Below, in pieces: positions 1 through 12,345 of a stretch of DNA of 64,000 nt (the first letter of the stretch is position 1; every line of letters begins with the position of its first letter). Both the position numbers and the translations under genes were made by a program. The stretch comes from Aristolochia californica (lineage: Eukaryota > Streptophyta > Magnoliopsida > Piperales > Aristolochiaceae). The notes beneath the pieces are model-generated. The model had not been told where the DNA came from, did no database searches, and saw only the letters and a list, made by a program, of their open reading frames with translations. Where the stretch lies: contig JARWKL010000016.1 of assembly GCA_029961685.1 (NCBI GenBank), positions 3,473,207 to 3,537,206 on the forward strand, given 5' to 3'.

Positions 1-1
1 T

Positions 2-241
2 CGGGACCTTGCGTCCTTCGGCGCAGCCGCCGCCGCCGCCGTAGCTGTGACATCTGTGGCTCCGGTGGATAAGCAGCCGTATTTTCCGTTCAGTCCTGAG
101 TTTTTGTCCGTTGTCCAGGACATGATCAGAAAGGAGGTGAGAAGTTATATGGCTGGAATGGAGCAGAGCGGGTTCTGTTTTCAGTCGGAGAGTGTTAGGA
201 ACGCAGCCGTGAAACGGATCGGGATTAGCAAGATCGAGTGA
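2..241 (+). CDS. 3' end of a conserved plant protein of unknown function (partial)
   Basis: An open frame enters from the left edge and stops at TGA 239-241, giving about 79 C-terminal residues. It starts with a poly-alanine run (about residues 8-13 of the visible part), followed by a conserved-looking block with a PFSPEFL motif, an amphipathic VQDMIRKEVRSYM helix and a terminal AAVKRIGISKIE. This ending looks like a plant-specific family of uncharacterised proteins, but I cannot name it with certainty. The frame is open from base 2 without a start codon, so the GTG at 47 is not a start and the fragment is the last exon or part of it. The 3' flank is AT-rich and purine-rich, as expected for a 3' UTR. 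Function is not inferred. Confidence 0.6.
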   Translation, partial: RDLASFGAAAAAAVAVTSVAPVDKQPYFPFSPEFLSVVQDMIRKEVRSYMAGMEQSGFCFQSESVRNAAVKRIGISKIE

Positions 242-3210
242 TCTCAAAAAATATTAGCGGAAAGTGTCCAAGAAGAACAAGGAATTAGGTTAAACAAAGA
301 GAGATGAACGAGTTCGTCGGTTGTTTTATACAAATAATTTTGGGTTCAGAAACTTTTTTGTACAGAAAAGGGATCGGCCGAGTGGAGAGAACGATGAAGG
401 TTTTGGTGACGGTGAATCGGAGAAGATGAAGTACACCATGAGGATAACAAAAGCAATGTTCTGTTTTCCCTTTCACAAAATCTCTCTGCGTCGTTCACCG
501 GAGGAGAAAAACAATCGGGGAAAAAAAAGAAGAAAAAATCAGGTCGAAGTTAAATCTTTCCTTAGCTATTAATTATGGCTCTTTTTCAAGTTTTTTTTGG
601 TTGGTTTTTAATTTTTTTTCAACTGCAAACTTTCGAATTTAAATTCGATGATGAACAGAGAGAGAGAAAGAGATCCGAACTATCCAAGATCCCTTTGGAA
701 GGAAGTGAAGAAAAAACAAAATCTGGGAAACGTCGGTTTCAGTTACTGCCAGCTAATGGAGTCTGAACTTGAAAAACGGCCTAAATCAAAAATCTTGTCA
801 AAGAAAGCTTAGTCACATTTTTCTTAAATTAATAAAGTCAACAATATGGAGAATGGGAGGTAATGGAGCCTTAACGGAAATCAGTTATGGAACTGTTCCC
901 AACTCCCAATTTCCAATTGAATAATGAGCTTTGCCGGATCGTACCCAATTTCTCCACTAATGATGTTTTCAAACGACCACCTCCCATGGCCATTGGTTTT
1001 CTTAAATTCAATTAGTGGAAAACTAACTTTACATAACTGCTCTTAAACTATGGAAGGGTTGATGTGATATGAAAAGTTATTTGGTTTGAAATATGTGAAA
1101 TATGTGAAACATTATCTTTGTCATCGGATCATGATCAATGGTTATCTTAGGGTTAAGATAATCATTTTACATGTTTGATTTTTAGTATTGGATGAGTTTC
1201 CCCTTCCTTTGAAGGGGGTGTGGTTCCAAGCTTCCTTTAGAAAGAAATGTTTCAAAATATTGGGTTAAGTAGGCGACTAATTGAAAAGGAAATTGAAAAT
1301 GCATCATTTAAAGTAAGTGGGGTAATCTCTTTACCTTTACTATTTGGGCCATTTTTAAGGCCAAATTTGTTATAATATTTGAAGGAGACTTTGCCCCACC
1401 TTTTGTCAGTAAAGAGAAGCCTATTTGATAGAAACAATTGAAAGCCACAAAAGGATCTCCAAATAGATGATGGTCATTCACTGTTCCATTTGTTGACTCT
1501 TCTTTGATGGTCTTACACTTCTTCCTTGCAATGAGTATCCATTTTGTATCTGCAAATCAGTTCTTAATATTAGCCATTTTATCATGAGAAACTGTTTCTC
1601 ATAATCGTGGTTTCAACTTTTGATAACTGTCTCTGTAACACGTAGCCATGAAGAACCTTGGTCGGAGGTTGGCTTTTGATCTACAGCTTGGTCCCCTATC
1701 TCGTAACTTACTCACCCTTTTAGTTTACACCATTAATGAGAGTGATTAGAGAGTGGAAGTGCCAAACGGTGATTTCTACCGAATCTGGTAGTACGGAGGG
1801 AGGAATGATTTCGTGCTTCAGTTTACACTTTATACAATGAATTTAATGCGGATAATTAGAAATTCAGGTTTAGTGGTATTAGAGCAGACCTCTGATCCTG
1901 CGTATCAATTCCTTCTCACTCTCTGTTTCTGTGAGGAGCGTCATTTTTACGACAAAGGCAGACCCGAACATCGAATAGACGTGGGTGCATGGCCGTCAAG
2001 TGTCGGAAATGGTCAACGTTGAAGTCGATCATGAAGACCAACGACGCTTAGCCAGAATGCTGATCAGTGCCACTGAGCACTCTCTATGCACTCAATGGAG
2101 GTGACGGTCGGTGGTCCTTGCATCTACGTCATGCGTTGGTGTCGACGCTGACGACCATTCCGAAAGGTTCACCGGCGTGGAATGTCGGCGGAACATCAAC
2201 GAACCTTAGATTCTACGTGCGGCTGGAGGTTGAAGACGACCTCCAGCGCACAGAAACATAAAAATTAAAATCATAAGGTTTGTTTGTAAATATGGTCCGA
2301 ATTGTTTCAAACTGAGTCGTTTGCGACTCGCCGTCCCAACTAGAAAATTGAGTCGCAGGCTGGGGCGTATCGGTGTAAAAAAAAAACCTGGCGGTTCGGG
2401 TCGATTTAGACGGGTTGCGTTAGCTCCCTGAGCGCTGGCAACAAATTCAGCGCTAGTGCCCATTAGGCCACTGGCCATCGTGTGTCAAATAAGTTGAAAA
2501 TTTTATATTTATTTCCCATAATTGTTTTATGCATTTTTGGTATATACTTAAATGCATGAAATTAAAGTTATACATAATATTATAGTTTTTAATTATGAAT
2601 ATATTATGAGAATATTTTGTGCATAATGATAACATGTTAGTGTTTGTTAAGATTATGCATCTCATGCTATTCTCATGTTAATTATGCGATTTAATGTTTA
2701 GGATCGCATAAAGAATATTAGACATTAAATGTAACTAATTTTACTTGATATAATAAATTGTATCCCACAAATTTTTTTATTATATTTAAGTTTATTAGTT
2801 AGGATAAAATATCAAATTATTCATAATTTACTCACAGGAATTATGAATTCATAAATAATTTGATAGTTTTATTATAAAGAAAGTAGATATTAATTATAAT
2901 TAATTCTACTTAATATAATAAATTTTATCCCACAAGAATTTTTATTATATGTGAGTTTATTAATTAGGATAAAATATCAAATTATTCATAATTTACCCAC
3001 AAGAATTATGAATTCATAAATAATTTGATATTTTTATCACAAAGTTTAATCATAAAGAATAATCGAATCGGCTTCAATTAAAATTTTTAGCCCACGTGCA
3101 TTTTTTTTTGTCAATATATTCAATTTTTAAGCATGATTTACATTGGTAAAGGATGATAATTTATTCAAACCTCAGTTTTAACATAAGCATGTAATTTGTA
3201 ATTTTATGCA
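242..3210. other. intergenic, no gene recognised
   Basis: This holds the 3' flank of the left-edge gene, then about 3 kb without a recognisable coding region. Short open frames at 321-766 and 1813-2665 have no protein-family character. The stretch 1900-2480 is GC-richer than its surroundings but unrecognised. From about 2480 the sequence becomes strongly AT-rich and carries a tandem duplication, listed separately. Confidence 0.6.
2734..3045. repeat. AT-rich tandem duplication, about 165 bp period
   Basis: Two adjacent diverged copies: the marker aggataaaatatcaaatta occurs at 2801 and again at 2966, and flanking blocks (tatcccacaa, attatgaattcataaataa) follow at the same spacing. No coding potential. 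It may be a fragment of an AT-rich transposon or a local slippage duplication. Confidence 0.8.
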
Positions 3211-5685
3211 GTTGTACAACCTACAAATTTCTTTGATATTCATTTTGATATCCCTGATCTTAACGGAGATAACTATAAGGTATGGAAAGAGAGAATTCTT
3301 CTTCATTTAGGGTGGATGGACATAGACTATGCTATTAGGAAAAACGAGTAAAAAATAATACTTCAATTACTATCTTAATTTCTCATTCATATCATCGGCT
3401 TAAATAGCCGTTTTACAGAATATGCATGGAAGAATTTGAGTGATTAATGGGATTACCCAATCACCGAATTTACAAAATATTTACATGATTTCTCCTTAAG
3501 GAAAGAAATCTCAGAGTGAATTTTAACACTCCCCCTCAAGTTGGTGCATAGATATCACTCATGTCCAACTTGTAAAGACATTTGTTAAAAGCTCGGTAAG
3601 ACACTACTTTGGTTAACACATCGGCAAGCTGATCCTCAGATCGAACATGAGGCACTTCAATGATTTTTGCTTCTAACTTTTCTTTAATAAAGGTTCTATC
3701 ACTCTCACTGAAAATCTGAGTCTTGATTCTGTATTAGTTGTTCCAACCCTCAATCATAATCTATTATCAGTTGCTCAAATAACTCGTACTCTGCATTGCA
3801 TTGTGGTTTTTTGGCCTAACCTTTGTGTTTTTAAGGACATTCGAACTCAGAAGACAATTGGGTATGGTACTAGAAGGGGGAAACTCTATTACCTTGATCT
3901 GCAGCCAGAAAGTTTTCATCAGTTAGCCCAAGCGTTCTCAAAGAAGAATAAATCTGCAAATTCTGACATTTGGTTATGGCATAAATGGTTGGGTCATTCA
4001 TCTTTTGGTTATTTAAAGAAATTGTTTCCTACACTTTTTGAAAAATTATCTATTTCAGATTTTAAGTGTGATGTATGTGAATTGGCAAAAAACCATCGTG
4101 TTCCATTCCAAATAAGCATTAATAGGAGTTCAGCACCCTTTATGATTATTCACTCTGATGTGTGGGGTCCAGCAAATATAGCATCTCTTAGTGATAAACG
4201 ATGGTTTGTTTCTTTTATTGATGATCACACCCGTATGACTTGGATTTGTTTAATGAAGTCAAAAAGTGAAGTTAGTTCGTTGTTCAAACAATTTCATAGA
4301 ATGATAGTCACTCAGTATCATTTTACAATACGAACTCTTCGAAGTGACAATGGTGGAGAATTTGTGAATCAAAGTTTTAAAGAATATCTAGATGATCATA
4401 GTATTACTCATCAAACTACTTGTCCATACACCTCTCAGCAAAATGGGGTTGCAGAGCAAAAGAACCGCCACCTTCTTGAGGTTGTTCGTGCTTCCTTGTT
4501 TGAGGTTCATATGTCGGCTAGTTACTGGGGTGAAGTCATCACAACTGCAACTTACCTTATCAATTGAATACCCTCGAGTGTGTTACAATTTAAGACTCCC
4601 TTGAGTGTTCTTCATAAAACCATCAGTTCACCTACTATGCCAAATTTGCCACCTAAAGTTTTGTGTGTGTAGCCTTTGTTCACCTCCATAAGTCATTGAG
4701 ACATAAATTGGAACCCCGAGCTCTCAAGTGTGTTTTTGTTGGTTATGATCAACATCAGAAAGGTTATCGTTGTTATCATCCTCCCTCTCACAAATTGTAT
4801 GTCACTCTTGATGTGGTATTTCATGAAGAAAATATGTATTATTCTACTCCCGAGTCTTCAATACAGGGGGAGAAAATGATTGAATTGAAGACCCTTAATC
4901 ATCATTTGGATATCTTAGATACTACAAGTGGTAAATATTCAGATTACAGTTGTGGACATCAAAATGATACAAATGAGCATGGTTCACAGGATGGAGAAAG
5001 ACAAGACCAGATGGAAGTAATGCAACCAGAGTCTCAACCGCCATCTTCCCCCTTCATAATGTACCAATGGATCAATTGCCTTCTGAGTTCGAGTCCATGT
5101 CTTAGCCTCAGGTAAGTTCTGAAACTCAACTAAGAGTGTTACCTCATCGAACTACAAGAGAAAAACCTAAAGTCAATTATGAACCTCTTCTCACCTCTAA
5201 ATCTTAGTATCTCATGCATAATTTTGTGTCGTATCATAGATTGTCAAAGGCAAATGAAGTATATGTGAAACATTTATCTACTATATCTATTCCTAATAGT
5301 GTGCAAGAAGCCTTGAAAGATCCTAAATGGAAAGAAGTCATGAATGAAGAAATGAGGTCCCTCCAAAAGAATTCAACATGGGAAGTGGTTGACCTATCTG
5401 TAGGAAAGACACCAGTTGGATGCAGGTGGGTATTTACCATTAAATATAAAGCCGATGACACCATTAAAAGGTTCAAAGCAAGGCTTGTCGCCAAAGGAGA
5501 TCGATTATATGGAAACATTCGCACCAGTGGCCAAAATCAACACTGTTTGGATTCTACTATTTCTGGCTGTGAATCTTGACTGGCCCTTATATCAGTTTGA
5601 TGTAAAAAATGTATTTTTGCACGGAGATCTCCAAGAAGAAGTATATATGGAATTACCTCCTGGATGTATTATGCAAAACAAATGA
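3211..5685 (+). mobile_element. Degenerate Ty1/copia retrotransposon, interrupted
   Basis: A plus-strand copia polyprotein remnant broken by stops and frameshifts. The segment 3211-3350 encodes a gag-like N-terminus (LNGDNYKVWKERI). It is then interrupted by an antisense copia fragment (about 3349-3713). From 3713 the pol resumes: a pre-integrase block with HKWLGHSS and a CDVCELAK zinc site, then an integrase core with HSDVWGP, FIDDHTRMTW and RSDNGGEF (frame 3803-4567, stop at 4567). A C-terminal piece LKCVFVGYDQHQKGYRCY lies at 4663-5115. The 5' half of the reverse transcriptase ([22 protein letters not shown], then [19 protein letters not shown]) runs in two frames over 5214-5685, where the element stops before the YVDD motif. 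No flanking LTR pair was seen. It is dead and truncated at both ends. Confidence 0.88.
3349..3713 (-). mobile_element. Antisense copia 3' end (LTR, polypurine tract, RNase H tail)
   Basis: Read on the minus strand, 3713-3540 encodes the tail of a copia RNase H (EDQLADVLTK, then LYKLDMSDIYAPT and a stop). This is followed directly by the polypurine tract CTTGAGGGGGAG (complement of 3529-3540) and an LTR-like segment beginning TGTTAAAATTC (3528 down to about 3349). It lies head-on inside the plus-strand copia remnant, exactly between its gag and pre-integrase portions, which suggests nested insertion followed by deletion. Confidence 0.75.
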
Positions 5686-5710
5686 TACAGATTTTATAAT
5701 CCATAAGAGA

Positions 5711-6362
5711 AGAAGATGGACCCAAGGACCCTTAGTGGGTTTTCATTGAATATGTCGAAAGGTCTAAAGGTTACAGATTTTATTGTCCATCTCACAACAC
5801 TAGGATTGTGGAATCAAGAAATGCAAAGTTTCTTGAAAATGATTTGATCAATAGGAGTAATCCAACTCGGAACATAGTTTCTGAGAAGAATCATTCAAAA
5901 TCTCAACCTTCTACCTCAAGTGATAGATTGGTTATTGTTTAAAACACCCCTCAAGTACAAACTGGTGTTAAACAACCAATCATTGAAGTTCCACAAGTTG
6001 TTGACAATATTTCAGTAGATCAGATAGTTCAAAAGTTATCAAACACTTTTGAGCAAATAGTTGAACCACATACTTCTCAAGAATATGATGGTACAACATT
6101 TAGAAGATCTACTAGACCAAAGAGATTAACAATTCCTAATGATTATATTGTGTATCTGCAAGAATTTGACTACAACATTGGAGTCGAAAATGATCTCAAG
6201 TTCTTTTCACAAGCCATGAGTTGCAAAAAATCTGAATTATGGTATAATGCTATGAAGGAAAAGATGAATTCTATGAAGAGTAACGTTGGCCTTATGAAGG
6301 AAAAGATGAATTCTATGAAGAGCAAAAAATCAGAATTATGGTATAATGCTATGAAGGACTAA
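5711..6362 (+). mobile_element. Second copia fragment (integrase C-terminus to RT start)
   Basis: The translated region includes a SKGYRFYCPSHNTRIVES block (core retroviral-like C-terminal domain of copia integrase), a linker rich in Ser/Thr, Gln and Val, RRSTRPKR, and the start of the reverse-transcriptase region (QAMSCKKSELWYNAMK). The lineage differs from the element that ends at 5685, so two unrelated copia remnants abut. A stop at about 5940 and a rearranged end (6222-6358) make it non-functional. Confidence 0.8.
6222..6358 (+). repeat. Y-X-X-Y internal duplication in copia fragment
   Basis: Segment Y (gcaaaaaatctgaattatgg and following) occurs at 6222-6258 and again at about 6321-6358. 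Segment X (tatgaaggaaaagatgaatt and following) occurs at 6251-6280 and 6293-6322 between them. All copies run in the same orientation and remain in frame, so the RT start is stuttered. Confidence 0.8.
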
Positions 6363-7511
6363 CAAGTCCTCGTTATTAAATATTGCCAAACATTTTCTTT
6401 CGGACTGATTATAGCCATACCCATTATTGTTGTAATGTTGGTCAACAACAGTTGCATTGCATTAATTTTTTTTATCTAGACTGTAATGTAATTAGCTTGG
6501 TATTAGTAGCATAAACACTCATAAAATGTTTCAAGCTATGACTAATTAAAATAATCTAATACAAAGTCATGACAAAGAGTAAAGAAGGGTTGTTGGAAAG
6601 TCTAATACTTTGAGAGTCTAACTCAAGTGAGGAGGATTTTGTTAGGGTTTATACTTCCAAATTTCAAATATAGATCTAATTTGGGGTATGGAAGGCTCAG
6701 TTTGTGGTTAAACACTCATAAAATATTTTCAAGCTATAACTAATTGGAATCATCAATTACAAAGTCACAATAAAGAGTAAAAGAAGGGTTATTGGAAAGT
6801 CTAATACTTTAAAAGTCTATACAATAAGGATTTTGTAAGGGTTCACACCTCCAAACTTCGTTTCTAGGCATTTTCGATGTCCAAAATTATACTCACAAAC
6901 ATACATTTTAAAATGTTTTTAATAAACACGAGGCACTAATGGTTCTTGAAAACATATTTCTATTAGAAAAAAGCACTACCAATCTTTTGTCTTGTTAGTC
7001 ACGAAATGTAATTAAAAAAATATATTAAAAAACTATAATGAAAGGGAAAGTGGAATGACAGGGTCTCCACTTTCATCGTGGTTCGTGGGCTAACCAACAT
7101 CTAATTGCGTGTCATTGAATCCATGTCCATATCTGCTAGGACCAAACTACCAAACTACCAAGTACCGACCGTGGGCCCAAAATATGACTGGCCCACTTCG
7201 GCTACGACTAGGAAGATCCAAACTTTGGAGTGGTCCATGAAAAATTCTCGCTCCAACGCCACTGCTTCTCATCGAGAATCTTGAAATTTTGATTTTCAGA
7301 ATCTGACGGTTGAAAGTTGTCGAAAGTGAATCTGAGCGGCGGGGTCCAGTTCTATTTTTGTTTCTCAGGGAATACTTGCCTGCACGACGACGAAGTGAAA
7401 GAAGTGAAGAAGAACGTGTCGAATACACAGGCAGACCGGCTCGCTCTGTCCTTCTTCTTCGTCTCCTTCCCTAATCCGATCAACAACTGAGGAAAACCCT
7501 ACCTCCCCCAG
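6363..7511. other. intergenic and RTNLB 5' flank, contains a diverged tandem duplication
   Basis: A diverged direct repeat of about 197 bp: acactcataaaat begins at 6515 and 6712, and the shared blocks agggttnttggaaagtctaatactt and agggttnacacctccaaa-like text follow in both copies. From about 7100 the sequence becomes GC-richer and probably holds the promoter and 5' UTR of the reticulon gene. No clear TATA box was identified. Confidence 0.6.
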
Positions 7512-8668
7512 ATGGGAGAAGATATGGATCGCTCATCTGTTCCGGATGATACTCCCTCTGCGGCAACGGTTTCTCCTCCTCGAACATCTGTTCATGGATG
7601 TCTTGGTGGCGATGCAGGTTCTCTCTCTCTCTCTCTCTCTCTCTCTTTACTTTTGAAGCCTTAAGTCTACTTGGAGGTTCCTGAATTTGAAACCTTTTAT
7701 AATGCCGCGCCATTTGGGGGAATTTGATGAACTGAGTGTCGTTTTTAAAAAAAAAAAAAAAAAATACTTAATGGATTCTGTTTCATTTTCTTCTTATGCA
7801 GTCGCGGACCTGCTATTATGGAAGCGTCCAACCTTCAGTTTGTCTGCGCTTCTGTGCGTAAGCACCGTTTGGTTCCTGTTTGAGCGAGCGGGCTACAGCT
7901 TCTTATCTCTAGTCGCGAATGTTATCTTAAGTTTGGTGGCAATCCTCTTTTTCTGGGCGAAATCTGCCACCCTTCTCAATAGGTATATCCATTTCCTTTT
8001 CTTAGCTCTATTCTTTTGATTCACTTTTTCTGTGTAAGTGGTTCGGTTTGATGCTGAACGTTAACGAGCCTATCCTCCAGACCTCTCCCACCTCTTCCCA
8101 ATCTGGAAGTGTCGGAAGAGGCCATCGAGAAGATCACTTGTGTGGTTTGGACCTGGATTAATCCTGTATTGGCAATAGGCCATGATATTGCTATCGAGAG
8201 AAATTTTAAGCGCTTCTTGGAGGTATTTATCTCGTCCGTGACTTCATAAAAGTCAGATTCGAAGTGGAAGTCTTCATTTATCGATAAAGTTTTATTTCTT
8301 GCTGGGCTGTGACAGGTAATAGTTGGCTTGTGGCTGGTTTCGTTTATTGGGAGCCTCTTTAGTTTTCTTTCTCTCGTTTACACTGGTTAGTTATCTTTAG
8401 TTCTTTCTGAATTTTTTTGTTATGTGAAGTTCTTCTCATGCAGTTTCTGTTCATACATTTTTCCAAATTTATTTTATTTTTATTTTTTTGCCTTGTAGGG
8501 GTTGTTATTGCCCTCACTGTTCCAGTCTTGTATGATAAGTACCAGGATCGTGTGGATAAAAAAGTGCTTGCAGCGCACAGGTTTCTCTTGCCATATTTGA
8601 CAAAAATTGATAATGTTGTGCTTAGCAAGATCCCAATATCCTCAATCAAGCAAAAGAAGAAAGAATAA
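7512..8668 (+). CDS. Reticulon-like protein, RTNLB family (short form)
   Basis: Five exons are read by splice sites and phase: 7512-7617, 7802-7982, 8081-8222, 8316-8385, 8499-8668, giving 222 residues. A short acidic/Ser-rich N-terminus is followed by the reticulon homology domain, which opens with LGGDAVADLLLWKRP. That block is the plant RTNLB signature. Two long hydrophobic hairpins flank a loop (exon 2: LLCVSTVWFLFERAGYSFL; exons 4-5: GLWLVSFIGSLFSFLSLVY and VVIALTVPVLYDKYQ). The C-terminus is lysine-rich (KQKKKE), like the di-lysine ER-retention tails of the family. The known role is curving tubular ER membrane. The ATG at 7512 is the first in frame with the domain, and the length fits the short RTNLB subgroup. 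Intron 1 carries a CT run and a poly-A tract. The exact subfamily member is not assigned. Confidence 0.9.
7621..7646 (+). repeat. (CT)13 microsatellite in RTNLB intron 1
   Basis: An uninterrupted CT dinucleotide run of 26 bases begins a few bases after the exon 1 donor site. Confidence 0.95.
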
Positions 8669-9945
8669 TGATGTCAGTCTCCTTCCTTTTACCTGCATTT
8701 GAAAATTACTTTTTTGTTGGGCATCAGTATTTTCTACTAGACTTGTGCTGCTTTAGTAATTCAATCAAAATGTTGTTTGTTTAAATGTTTGATGCTGATA
8801 ATCTTAAGATTTATCTATTTATTTATTATGTGTTATGTATGAACCAGTTATTTCTTGTGTGTAAAGTGTTTAGGTTGCTAAATGATTTTAATTCTCTCTG
8901 TGAGCACTATTTGACTTAGATAATCTAAAGTGATCACATTAGATTACATTTGCATAGCCATTACTAGCCGGTGAAGGGAACAAGCTATAATCTATTCCTA
9001 CATTTTGATTTAACTTAGCCAGTATGTTCTTGCTCTACATCATCATGTAAATACTGCAAGATAATAATGGTATACAAAGCTATCAGAGGCAATGCTGTGG
9101 CTTATTGAAACTCATTGTGCTATTTGAATCCTGGTGCAAAGAGCAAAACTGTATTTGTATTCATGTGAAGGATAAGATTTTTTTCCTTTATAATTCGAAA
9201 TCTAAATATGGTATAAGAAGAGCAAAAGAAGGGTGGGAAAGAATAATTTTAGTTCTCTAGTGAAATGATTGGGCATATTAGTTTCATTTCTGCTCTTTTA
9301 TGTTCAGCATTTATGTATGTTCACCCTAATAGCTTCAAAATTAGCATATCCTGATATATAATGTACATCTGCTATTCTCTCTTACACTTCCCATCAAGCT
9401 GCACATCCCCTTGAAGAGTCCCCTAGGGGCTACATTCTAACTTACTTTTATAAAAATCTTTCATGCTAGTTGTTTAGCTTTGGAGGAAGAGTTTTGTGTC
9501 ATAGCATGTCCTCAAGAACATTTTATTATCTATATCATAATAAGATTCAAAAACATTATATGGCAATGCAATTGATCTTTAATAATAAATTAGTAAAGCT
9601 ACTAGTTTGCAATTTTGGTAAGTTATTTCTTTGAAAATAAACATGCCCAAAACTCAAGATTTTTGGAACTGTAGTACTAAACGCAAGTGAAGTAGTTTGT
9701 ATGAGTGAAGTTTCAATTTTTAAGGTTTTTTGGGCCTTAACCTCCTCAATCTGTTAGAGGCGAAGACCACCAATGAATAGAATGCTATTGATAATTTTAA
9801 ACTCGATTTAGTCTCTTTCGTTTCTCTATGACTACAAGGCCTGATTTTTCTGCAATGGAACTTTTGTAGGGATAAACTGAAAGCTACTGAGTAGAGAAAA
9901 GATTCAAAACCTGTTTTTTCTAAGTTGTGTTCACTAGAAGCCTAC

Positions 9946-10130
9946 AGATATACAAAGATAAATGGAAGGCAAAGGAGGGGCTAGGTGGTTTTTTTATCTG
10001 TTAGATTATCTAAAAGCTAACATCATATTCAGCTAAGATATACGAAGATAAACGGAAGGCAATTGAGGGACTAGGTGAATTTTGTGTCTGTTAGATCATC
10101 TAAATGCTAACATCTGTATTCAGCTTGAGG
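9946..10130. repeat. Tandem duplication, 90 bp period
   Basis: agatatacnaagataaanggaaggca begins at 9946 and 10036. Both copies continue through a gggnctaggtg block, a ctgttagatnatctaaa block and a gctaacat-attcagct block with small differences. Confidence 0.85.
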
Positions 10131-12180
10131 GTTAAGTATGCTTCTTAAAAAATAAAATAAAATAAACAACCAACAATGATTTAATGATTTAAAGAACTTG
10201 ATTGGGAGAAAAAGCACATAGTCTTGGAAGATGAAGCAAAACAGATAAATAAAGTCACTTACAAATGTTTAAGGAAATATAATCAGCCAACTTTCAATGA
10301 CCTTAAGTTGCTCTTTTTATTGTTTGTTTTTTAAAATTACACTAAATAAGAAAGAAAAGAAACTTTCACTAACCAATAGATTCTTTTGAAAATAATTTTC
10401 TGAAAGAAGGTTAGCAGGCTACGAAGAAAATGGGTTGTTGAAATTTCCGAAATCCTAAAGAGTCAGTGGTCCATGAGACTGTAGAAATAGGTGTTGTTTG
10501 TGGTAACTCAGGGATCAACTGTTCCACAGACAAACTTCTCCCAGGGGTTAGAATTGCTATGTGACCAGGTGATATTGCAGATGAATCTAAATGTCCTTCC
10601 CACCTTTCCATAAGCTAATTTTAATGATACAGGTTTCCAGAAAATAGTCCTGATATCAGATCATTCATCTAAAGAAAAATTTGTTCTATCTGTTTACATA
10701 ATCATTAGAATCACTCATTAGGATTGTAGTTACATGCTGCTTTAAGCTTCTTTTTTCAGCATATGAAAAAATTGAAGTAGGAAATTAGAAGAGATGTACA
10801 CTCTACCATTCATAACAGACTCTTTTTTCTGTAACTGTACTTCAGACAAAATTTGTTGCTCTGTATTCAGCAAATCTCATTGGCATGGTACTAATTTGAG
10901 GTTTACGCAAAGCCTTATAGGAGATTAGTCATCTCTATTAAATATCATTAATCTGAACATTTTCTGCTCTTTTTTATATTTTTAGGTAATTCTGTTGTTG
11001 ACTTATTAGTGTGTGTGTTTTCTGGAACTTCAGCCTGTTACCCTCATGCATTGCATGCACAACTAAATTGCAGCATTTACTGCTGCGACTGCCAAAGAAT
11101 GCTCATGTATCTATCAAACATTCCTTGATTTTGCCGGCCATCTTCTCAGGAAGCATTGTTTCAACAGAATTCTGTTTTTCTTTGTTTGCTTTCTGTTGAA
11201 TCATGGTGGTTCCTGACCAGTGATAGAAAGATAACCATGCAATACACGACTGACAAAAATTCAGTTGAGATGTGAACTCATCATGTTCCCCAAAGGACGA
11301 GATTGTATACCTTGTTTTACTCATTTGCCTTGTTGACATGAAAGTCAAGCATTGATACACCAATTCCCTAAAATTCTGTTGATTGGTAGTTCTTTATCTA
11401 CCAACGTTTACTTATCCCTTCTGCCATGAGATGTGATTATTGGCAGGTGTGGTACAGCTTCAAATCAAACTAATTTGCCATCTTCTCAATATGATTCAAC
11501 TTTTTGTTAGTGGCTATTGTTGTTTATCCAGTTTGGTCCCAAGACCTGTTAGGTTTGGTACAAGAGCACATGAATTTAGGTCTTATTTTGCTTACATTGG
11601 ACAAAAGCAATACCTTCCTGTTTTAGTATCATTCTTTTTTTTTTTTCATTCTTTGCCACGATTGTTATGTCATGTGGCTCCCACATTATGAAACCCTTGA
11701 ATCTAACATCTGTTTGCTTTCTGCCAGCTTCATTCTTGATTTCTTGATGAAATCGATGCCCTCCAGTGAGATACAAAGACACTATATGCCTGGCTCGTAG
11801 GCTCTCCAAATATTGATTTTTGGCTGCTTAGTTGTAGTATTATATTGACATAGTTTTGCAGTGTAGCAATTTTTTACTAATGCGAGTAACTCGAGTCCTC
11901 TTTACCTGCTTAGAATATGATTTTGAAATCTCAGTGCAAAAGAGCTTTGTTTTTGGCAGAAGATGAGTTTTTCTTTACCATATGACTTTGCCTTCTTTTA
12001 ACTGAAAATTAAGTTTCAAAAATGAAATTCCAAGTCCTTCCACACAAATATCAATTTTGTAGAGAGTATCTTGCTCACATTGTAGTGTGATTTCGTATGT
12101 TGCTAGTGTTTAGGGTTTACTAAAGAGATGTGGATACTAAAAAAAAAAACATTTGGTAACAAACTTGCAAAATATTATTT

Positions 12181-12345
12181 CAGTCATTTGATCACGATCC
12201 ATGACAAACTGAATTGATCGATCATAATCAATGGTTATTTGAATCGATCGATTATGATCAATAATTATCTCAATCGTTCGATCATGATTAACCGTTATCT
12301 CAGTTATTCGGTTATCTCAATCGTCCCATCATGATCAACCAATGT
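12181..12345. repeat. Short degenerate tandem repeat built on gatcatgatcaatggttatct
   Basis: About five imperfect units of 30-38 bp combine a palindromic core (atcgatcatgatc or cgatcgattatgatc) with a following (a)ccgttatctcaatc block. A single copy of the same core with ggttatctta occurs at about 1128-1150, far to the left. Confidence 0.7.

Noticed and set aside
47..49. GTG as a start codon for the left-edge gene
   Set aside because: The frame is open to base 2, and nuclear plant genes rarely use GTG; this is an internal Val codon of a partial exon.
3529..3545. A CT-rich start of a host transcript
   Set aside because: ctccccctcaagttgg is the reverse complement of a copia polypurine tract, and the sequence beside it encodes a copia RNase H tail.
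8359..8649. 96-codon minus-strand frame
   Set aside because: Antisense to the last exons of the reticulon gene.
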